From the NCBI GenBank assembly GCA_028279545.1, contig JANQNN010000012.1:62001-126000 (forward strand): 64,000 bases of DNA, in the 5' to 3' direction. The notes under the pieces are model-generated. The model made no database searches and was not told the origin of the DNA. It worked only from the letters and a program-made list of their open reading frames with translations. Shown here in pieces: positions 59,494-64,000 of the stretch. The position numbers and the translations under genes were made by a program. This stretch comes from Nitrosopumilaceae archaeon. Its GTDB lineage: Archaea; Thermoproteota; Nitrososphaeria; Nitrososphaerales; Nitrosopumilaceae. Numbering within the stretch: the first letter of the stretch is position 1; each line of letters starts with the position of its first letter.

Positions 59494-60480
59494 GTGTCAA
59501 GTACAATTGAAGTGAAAAAGACCCTTGTTTTTGTAATTTTTATTTTATTTTCATTAATTTTTGTTGGAGGAATATTGGGAGTTACTTTTGATGTAGCAGT
59601 TGGTGCTGGACAGGAATTGTCATATCCATCTTGGTTAGTTATTTCCTATCTTGCTGGACTTTCAATGATAGTTTTGCCTTGTACGCTTCCCCTTGTTTTC
59701 ATTATTGTTCCCTTGAGCATGGGTAAAGGTGGAAAAAAAGGACTTTCTATGGCCGCTTTGTTTGGTGCAGGTCTTACCATAACAATAATGTTTTATGGAT
59801 TAGGAATTGGGGTTTTAGGCCAAACTACAGAACTTGATCAAATCTCCATGTACATGTTTTTGGTTGCAGGAATAGCAGCATTTCTTTTTGGACTATCACA
59901 AATTAAATTATTGGATTTAAAACTTCCATCATACTCTGGAACGCCAAAATTTATTCAAGAAAGAGGTGATTATTCAAAATCCTTCTTCATGGGTCTTTTA
60001 TTAGGAAATGCCGGAGTTGGTTGCCCAAACCCGATGTTTTACTGGCTTTTAATTTATGTTGCAGGTACTGGAAGTGCTGAGGTAGGTGCAAGTCTTGGTT
60101 TGGTCCATGGGGTTGGAAGAGCCATTCCGTTAATTTTGTTATCAGTCCTTGCCATTGTGGGAATAAATTCAACAAAAAGTCTGACCTCAAAACGAGAGAA
60201 TATTGAAAAAATAACTGGATGGATGTTAATTGTAATTGGATCATTTTTAATAATTCAAGGAATTCCTGGGGGCCATGAATGGTATGAATCAACCATCATC
60301 CATCTGGCATGGAATAATTTAGTTTCAATTTCGCCAATCCCACCTGAATTCCATATGGGTGAGCATCTTCATGATTATGATACAATAATTCCACAAGAAA
60401 TAGTTCCCATTTTTCTAGCAGGTTTGATAATATTTCCCATCATATGGTATTTTACCAAGAAAAGAGAACAGCTATTATGA
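59494..60480 (+). CDS. CcdA/DsbD-type thiol transporter membrane protein
   Basis: 328 residues from a GTG. Six to eight membrane helices with the two conserved Cys of the CcdA/DsbD core, IVLPCTLPLVFII (about 66-78) and NAGVGCPNPMFYWLL (about 172-186). The protein carries electrons across the membrane by a dithiol relay. A long outside loop after helix six holds several His and Glu (PPEFHMGEHLHDYD), possibly metal-binding. It overlaps the YHS gene by 4 bp, which overlaps a redoxin gene by 4 bp. Confidence 0.88.
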   Translation: MSSTIEVKKTLVFVIFILFSLIFVGGILGVTFDVAVGAGQELSYPSWLVISYLAGLSMIVLPCTLPLVFIIVPLSMGKGGKKGLSMAALFGAGLTITIMFYGLGIGVLGQTTELDQISMYMFLVAGIAAFLFGLSQIKLLDLKLPSYSGTPKFIQERGDYSKSFFMGLLLGNAGVGCPNPMFYWLLIYVAGTGSAEVGASLGLVHGVGRAIPLILLSVLAIVGINSTKSLTSKRENIEKITGWMLIVIGSFLIIQGIPGGHEWYESTIIHLAWNNLVSISPIPPEFHMGEHLHDYDTIIPQEIVPIFLAGLIIFPIIWYFTKKREQLL

Positions 60481-60611
60481 AAGATCCTGTTTGTGGGATG
60501 GAAATAGACAAAGGTGATACACTTTTCCACAAAGGAAAGCAATATCATTTTTGTTGTGCAACATGCAAATGGGCTTTTGAAAAAAATCCAGAACAGTTCA
60601 TAGAATCATGA
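60477..60611 (+). CDS. YHS-domain metal-binding mini-protein
   Basis: 44 residues, almost exactly one YHS domain: KDPVCGMEIDKGDTLFHKGK, then QYHFCCATCKWAFEKNPEQF. Its Cys set (C at the start, CCxxC in the middle) is the heavy-metal-binding type found in copper and mercury resistance proteins. It overlaps both neighbours (ATGA at each end), placing it physically between the thiol transporter and the redoxin. It is short enough to be easily missed. Confidence 0.88.
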   Translation: MKDPVCGMEIDKGDTLFHKGKQYHFCCATCKWAFEKNPEQFIES

Positions 60612-60829
60612 AAATAGAAATTCTTACTACTCTTGGTTGTTTAAATTGCAACAAGCTTGAAAAAATGTTGGATAAACTTGGGGTATCTTACGATTTGATA
60701 GACGTTTCCATAAAACCTGATTATTTAAAAAAATATCCAATATTTACCGCACCAGGATTGGTGATAAATGATAAATTGGAATTTTCAGGAATTCCAAATT
60801 TTAAAGATTTAAAGAAGATTTTCAATTAA
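60608..60829 (+). CDS. small thioredoxin/glutaredoxin-like protein
   Basis: 73 residues: KIEILTTLGCLNCNKLEKML with a CxxC at C11 and C14, then SYDLIDVSIKPDY and the cis-Pro region FTAPGLVINDKLEFSGIPN. It is a minimal thioredoxin fold, cytosolic with no signal. As the third gene of the overlapping set it probably feeds electrons to the CcdA-like protein. Confidence 0.88.
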   Translation: MKIEILTTLGCLNCNKLEKMLDKLGVSYDLIDVSIKPDYLKKYPIFTAPGLVINDKLEFSGIPNFKDLKKIFN

Positions 60830-60870
60830 TCTGGTAATGTTTTTTATAATGAAAGGATTGGAAATTAAAC

Positions 60871-61122
60871 ATGACAGATTATTCAATGGATGAAAAGATG
60901 ATACTTGTTCAATATGCCATAAAAAAATATGAAAAAGAAGAAGTTCTTTTTGAAAAATTAAAATCAATTTTATCAGAAAAAGATATTCAAAGAAATATTG
61001 ACACATTAATTGGAACGCAAAAAGTCCGCAGGATTGGACCAGAAATCCTCCAAAACAATGAAAGTCATACTGAATTACCAGACTTGCCAGAAAATCTAAA
61101 ACAAGTTATCAACCAACTTTAG
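60871..61122 (+). CDS. small helical protein downstream of redoxin operon
   Basis: 83 residues: MTDYSMDEKMILVQYAIKKY, then EKEEVLFEKLKSILSEKDIQ, RNIDTLIGTQKVRRIGPEIL and an acidic Pro-rich tail (ELPDLPENLKQVINQL). The first 60 residues look like a winged helix or helical adaptor. No family recognised. It is 41 bp after the redoxin gene on the same strand and may be part of the operon. Confidence 0.6.
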   Translation: MTDYSMDEKMILVQYAIKKYEKEEVLFEKLKSILSEKDIQRNIDTLIGTQKVRRIGPEILQNNESHTELPDLPENLKQVINQL

Positions 61123-61160
61123 TAGTAATTATTAAATCACTTCAAAAATTTAATTAAAAT

Positions 61161-61613
61161 ATGACATACTCCAAATTTTATGCAATAATTTTTCTTAGTC
61201 TAATTGTAGTTTTTTCCACAACAGCTATAAGTTTTGCACACCCTCATCTTGGCCAAGTTCTAATAAATGATCACCTCCATAACTCAGAAACCGAATATAC
61301 TCCAATAAACGGAATAATGGGTTTGGAGAAAACTACGCTCTTATTCCATGCACCTGAGGACAATTCCTTGCCTTGGGGTTTTGTAGAGGGTAAAATAGGA
61401 AATTTTGTTCCAGGATATCCTGTAATTATTCAAATTTATAAAAATGATGAGGCAGTACACTTTGCCCAGACAGATGTAAAAGATGACGGAAGTTACACTT
61501 ACAAATTTAGAGTTTTGAATGTAGAAAACAATCAAAAAACAAAAATTTTTGACGGAGATTATTTTGTGACTATTTTCAAGGTAGTATATCTAAATCAAAA
61601 TAATTTAATTTAA
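61161..61613 (+). CDS. secreted His-containing protein near redoxin operon
   Basis: 150 residues, signal peptide about 1-25 (ISFAHP). The mature part begins HPHLGQVLINDHLHNSETEY, unusually His-rich, then a beta-sandwich-like domain (LPWGFVEGKIGNFVPGYPVI, VKDDGSYTYKFRVLNVENNQ, GDYFVTIFKVVYLNQN). The His cluster suggests metal binding. With the YHS and CcdA genes upstream, a role in metal or copper handling outside the cell is plausible. It overlaps the convergent radical SAM gene by 4 bp. Confidence 0.65.
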   Translation: MTYSKFYAIIFLSLIVVFSTTAISFAHPHLGQVLINDHLHNSETEYTPINGIMGLEKTTLLFHAPEDNSLPWGFVEGKIGNFVPGYPVIIQIYKNDEAVHFAQTDVKDDGSYTYKFRVLNVENNQKTKIFDGDYFVTIFKVVYLNQNNLI

Positions 61614-62488
61614 AATCCTCTTAAACCCTGAGGCCTTGCAACTTCTGGATGTTCTTTAATCCATCTAATTTGATTAAGCATTTGTTCTTTATCTTGTGGG
61701 AAAGTACCCTTTATTGTATAAGCATTTGAACCATGGTTTGCTCTAAAAACAATTTCTTCTTTTGTTTCTATATTAGTTAGTAGGTCTTCCAACTCCTTTA
61801 ATGCCTCATCATCATTTAATCTTATAAATTCACCATTATATTTTTGCAAAAATTCGTCTTTTATTCCATTTTCAAGATACAAAGTTAGTGCTCCCACGTA
61901 CTGAGGTGAGCATGCATTAATTACTTCAGCAGTTCCTTGAATGTGTTCTTTTGAATATTTCTTTCCACCAAGTCCTAAGATAATCATACAAGACATAGTG
62001 TATCCTGCTTCTTTTGCCTTGTTTACAGCTTTGATTATGGTTTTCGATGTTGCACCTTTGGTTACTTTTTTTAATACAATATCTGAGCCAGTTTCAATTC
62101 CTAGATACAGCATTGTTAATCCTGCCTTGTACATTTTTTCCAACTCTTCTGGAGTTTTCTTTAGAAGGTTCATTGGCATTGCATAACAAGAAATTCTCTC
62201 AAGGTTTGGAAATTTTTCATAGATATATTTCACGATTTTTACCATATAGTCTGCATCAAGATTTATTGCATCTCCATCTGCTAAAAATACTCTAGTAGTG
62301 TCTGGGAGCTGTTTTGCCATCATATCAATTTCTAATTTAATTTCTTCCCAAGGTCTCTCAGAGTATTCTTTTGACCTATACATATCACAAAATGAGCATT
62401 CATTAAATGAACATCCTAAAGTTACTTGAAAAATTAGAGACCTAGCTTCTGAAGGAGGCCTATATAATGGAGCATCATAGTTTAACAT
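61610..62488 (-). CDS. radical SAM protein
   Basis: 292 residues from the ATG at 62488. The iron-sulfur motif is GCSFNECSFCDMYR (C-x4-C-x2-C, as in a known subgroup with GCSHNKCTFC), followed by FLADGDAINLDADYMVKIVK, LERISCYAMPMNLLKKTPEE and MLYLGIETGSDIVLKKVTKG. The barrel and SAM-binding segments are complete. Substrate unknown; subgroup members occur widely in archaea and bacteria. It stands alone on the minus strand. Confidence 0.92.
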   Translation of the reverse strand: MLNYDAPLYRPPSEARSLIFQVTLGCSFNECSFCDMYRSKEYSERPWEEIKLEIDMMAKQLPDTTRVFLADGDAINLDADYMVKIVKYIYEKFPNLERISCYAMPMNLLKKTPEELEKMYKAGLTMLYLGIETGSDIVLKKVTKGATSKTIIKAVNKAKEAGYTMSCMIILGLGGKKYSKEHIQGTAEVINACSPQYVGALTLYLENGIKDEFLQKYNGEFIRLNDDEALKELEDLLTNIETKEEIVFRANHGSNAYTIKGTFPQDKEQMLNQIRWIKEHPEVARPQGLRGF

Positions 62489-62600
62489 CAAAGGTCTTTA
62501 CCACATAAAATTACTCAATTATCTATTTTATACTTTCTAGGAGATTTTTGTATTTATCAAACAATACATTTTAGTCTAAAATTACAGGGTAAGGTAACGA

Positions 62601-62903
62601 ATGGCAAATGATCCAGACGCAAAAAGGCTTCTTTGGTTTGTTTTTGCAGGTTCACGAGGTGGATTAAATCGATTGAAAATCATTTTTTCCTTAAGGGAAA
62701 ACCCCTTAAACATAAATCAGTTAGCCAAAGAACTAGATTTAGATTATAAAGCAATTCAGCATCACATAAAGATTTTAGAGAAAAATAATTTGATTACAAA
62801 GTTTGGAGAAAAATATGGAGTTACTTACTTCATTTCTACGTTTTTAGAAGTTAACATGGAGACATTTAATGAAATTGCAACAAAATTGGACAAAAGTAAA
62901 TAA
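62601..62903 (+). CDS. small winged-helix regulator
   Basis: 100 residues. ArsR-like winged helix: RGGLNRLKIIFSLRENPLNI, NQLAKELDLDYKAIQHHIKI, LEKNNLITKFGEKYGVTYFI. There is no ligand domain, so it may respond through a partner. Followed by two membrane proteins on the same strand (26 and 345 bp away), which it may regulate. A ribosome-binding-like AGGAGGT follows its stop and belongs to the next gene. Confidence 0.85.
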   Translation: MANDPDAKRLLWFVFAGSRGGLNRLKIIFSLRENPLNINQLAKELDLDYKAIQHHIKILEKNNLITKFGEKYGVTYFISTFLEVNMETFNEIATKLDKSK

Positions 62904-62928
62904 ACACTCAGGAGGTTTCTCTCTCTAA

Positions 62929-63213
62929 ATGGAATCTACCTCCCTAGTGTTATCTATTGTATCAATTGCAAATATGGCAGTCCTTGGAGTTTTAATTTTC
63001 ATTTTTGGAAAAATGTACGGAAAAACAAAGGCACAGCTTCCACTTGGAATGATAGTAGTAACAAGTATGTTGTTTTTGCATAACATTATTGGAGGATTAG
63101 CTTATTTCTCACATGACCAGCTCTTCTCACACGAAATATTTCCATACATGTTAGGAGTAGGAATTGCCGAGTTGGTAGGGTTATTAATTTTCCTAAAAAT
63201 TACTTTGGATTAA
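62929..63213 (+). CDS. three-helix membrane protein
   Basis: 94 residues with three membrane helices (about 7-27, 40-60, 74-92). GGAGGT 18 bp before the ATG is a ribosome site at a rather long distance. No family recognised, but small three-helix proteins following a winged-helix gene are common in this lineage. Between the last two helices lies an acidic/His loop (SHDQLFSHEIF). Confidence 0.65.
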   Translation: MESTSLVLSIVSIANMAVLGVLIFIFGKMYGKTKAQLPLGMIVVTSMLFLHNIIGGLAYFSHDQLFSHEIFPYMLGVGIAELVGLLIFLKITLD

Positions 63214-63248
63214 TCTTAGTTTAATTGTAGTAATACTTTAGACAACTA

Positions 63249-63692
63249 GTGGTATCAGAATTTTTAAAATTAAATAAAAATATTCTAATCGCATTTGCAG
63301 TATCAATTACTTTTTCAGCAGTCATAGCTCAAATTTTAGAGGAACAAGAAGATTACCTAAACACCACTTATACTTTGATTGGTGATTATGCATTTTATTT
63401 TTCGACTTTTGGAATTTTATTTTATTTAGATAATAGAAAGAAATACTATCTTGAATCTGGAAAGTTAGATAAGGAAAAGCTCAGACATGATTTAATTAAA
63501 ATAGTTACCTCCCTTGGAATTGCTGAAGTTGTATATACTATCGCTCGATGGATTTTACAATATTACTTTTTGACCATAAATTATGATCCTTATTTGGCTT
63601 CTATAGTATCACAAGTTATATCTACAATTATCTATATGATAGTAGTAAATTTGAGTGTGAAATTGACAAGAGTGTATAGAAATGACAATTAA
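63249..63692 (+). CDS. four-helix membrane protein
   Basis: 147 residues from a GTG with four membrane helices (about 11-29, 42-62, 83-104, 115-138) and a basic loop (NRKKYYLESGKLDKEKLRHD). No family recognised; it may be a partner of the preceding small membrane protein. Its stop lies 11 bp inside the start of the RNase HI gene. Confidence 0.65.
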   Translation: MVSEFLKLNKNILIAFAVSITFSAVIAQILEEQEDYLNTTYTLIGDYAFYFSTFGILFYLDNRKKYYLESGKLDKEKLRHDLIKIVTSLGIAEVVYTIARWILQYYFLTINYDPYLASIVSQVISTIIYMIVVNLSVKLTRVYRNDN

Positions 63693-64000
63693 TGTATATG
63701 TTGATGGATCGGGAGGAGAAAATAGCGGGTATGGCTATTTTGTAAATGAAACAGGTGAATCTTCTTATGAGAAAAAACCAAATCTTACAAATAATCAAGC
63801 TGAATACCTGGCAATAATTAGCGTTCTAAAAAAATTTGAAAATTCTCAAGAAGAAATTGTTATTTTTAGTGATTCAAAAAATACTGTATCTCAATTAAAT
63901 CATGAATTTGCTATAAACAACGAACAACTTCGAACTCTTGCCCAAGAGGCTTGGCTTCTTATAGGAAAATTTTCAAATCTAACTCTTACTTGGGTTCCAA
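63682..64000 (+). CDS. RNase HI, N-terminal part (cut by window edge)
   Basis: Starts at the ATG at 63682, overlapping the previous gene by 11 bp, and runs off the end. Visible motifs: NVYVDGSGG (first catalytic D), NNQAEYLAIISVL (catalytic E), and VIFSDSKNT (second D). These three carboxylates match type 1 RNase H. The enzyme degrades the RNA strand of RNA-DNA hybrids. The C-terminal part with the remaining conserved residues is not in this window. Confidence 0.88.
   Translation, partial: MTINVYVDGSGGENSGYGYFVNETGESSYEKKPNLTNNQAEYLAIISVLKKFENSQEEIVIFSDSKNTVSQLNHEFAINNEQLRTLAQEAWLLIGKFSNLTLTWVP

Noticed and set aside
1-64000. tRNA, rRNA, CRISPR array or insertion sequence
   Set aside because: Gaps were scanned by eye for T-arm sequences, regular spacers and transposase-like frames; none found. 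A search tool could still find a divergent or intron-containing tRNA.

Overview
The window is a low-GC stretch that reads as a chromosome segment of a marine ammonia-oxidising archaeon (Nitrosopumilus-like Thaumarchaeota/Nitrososphaerota). The evidence is archaeal: a Bax1/DUF790 nuclease, archaeal TATA elements at a promoter-like distance from starts, many TTG/GTG starts, an S-layer-type module, a Rieske protein with a twin-arginine signal, plastocyanin-like surface proteins, a WAEGLI-type domain I associate with thaumarchaeal secreted proteins, and many tiny zinc-finger proteins. I see no rRNA, tRNA, CRISPR array, insertion sequence or integrase.

Region by region. 1-12.6 kb: partial Bax1, a receiver protein, a degenerate receiver lacking its phospho-acceptor Asp, a peroxiredoxin-like protein, an S-layer-like secreted protein, a divergent pair of membrane proteins sharing an NPGxGSGTPxF motif, a nucleotidyltransferase and small regulators. 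12.7-19.4 kb: a TetR regulator divergent from a small gene plus an FAD monooxygenase, then an FtsX/MacB-type ABC exporter with a membrane-anchored secreted partner, followed by a convergent HxlR-type regulator. Two similar dyads suggest this regulator controls itself and the exporter. 19.5-31.6 kb: a Rieske protein; a translationally coupled surface module (tail-fibre-like protein, Cys-rich membrane protein, 800-aa subtilase) followed by an 889-aa plastocyanin-containing protein; a secreted agmatine-deiminase-family enzyme; and a pentapeptide-repeat protein, the last two associated with three copies of a dispersed intergenic repeat.

31.6-44.7 kb: a dehydrogenase, a nitroreductase, a methyltransferase and small zinc proteins, then a full phosphate locus. 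This has pstS with a C-terminal surface domain, a three-repeat secreted protein, an AbrB-PhoU regulator divergent from pstCAB, and two tandem phoU genes. Palindromic CTATATAG boxes mark its promoters, and one box sits so that it could fire in both directions. 44.8-53 kb: a very bacterial-looking NAD-dependent formate dehydrogenase, a possible small RNA, an LCAT-like lipase with a CFI-box tail, and a RecA/RadA-like protein with no P-loop. 53-64 kb: a repeat-built plastocyanin protein, a 3D-domain protein, a Cache-like sensor protein, an SPFH protein, a tiny ribbon-helix-helix protein, a CcdA-YHS-redoxin operon, a radical SAM protein, a winged-helix protein with two membrane proteins, and the start of an RNase HI gene cut by the window edge.

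The most promising undescribed systems are the coupled subtilase/fibre surface module (21.8-27.9 kb), the P-loop-less RadA paralogue with its small partner (50.1-51.1 kb), and the CcdA-YHS-redoxin operon (59.5-60.8 kb). All functions are read from the translated sequence by motif and from memory of families; no searches were run.
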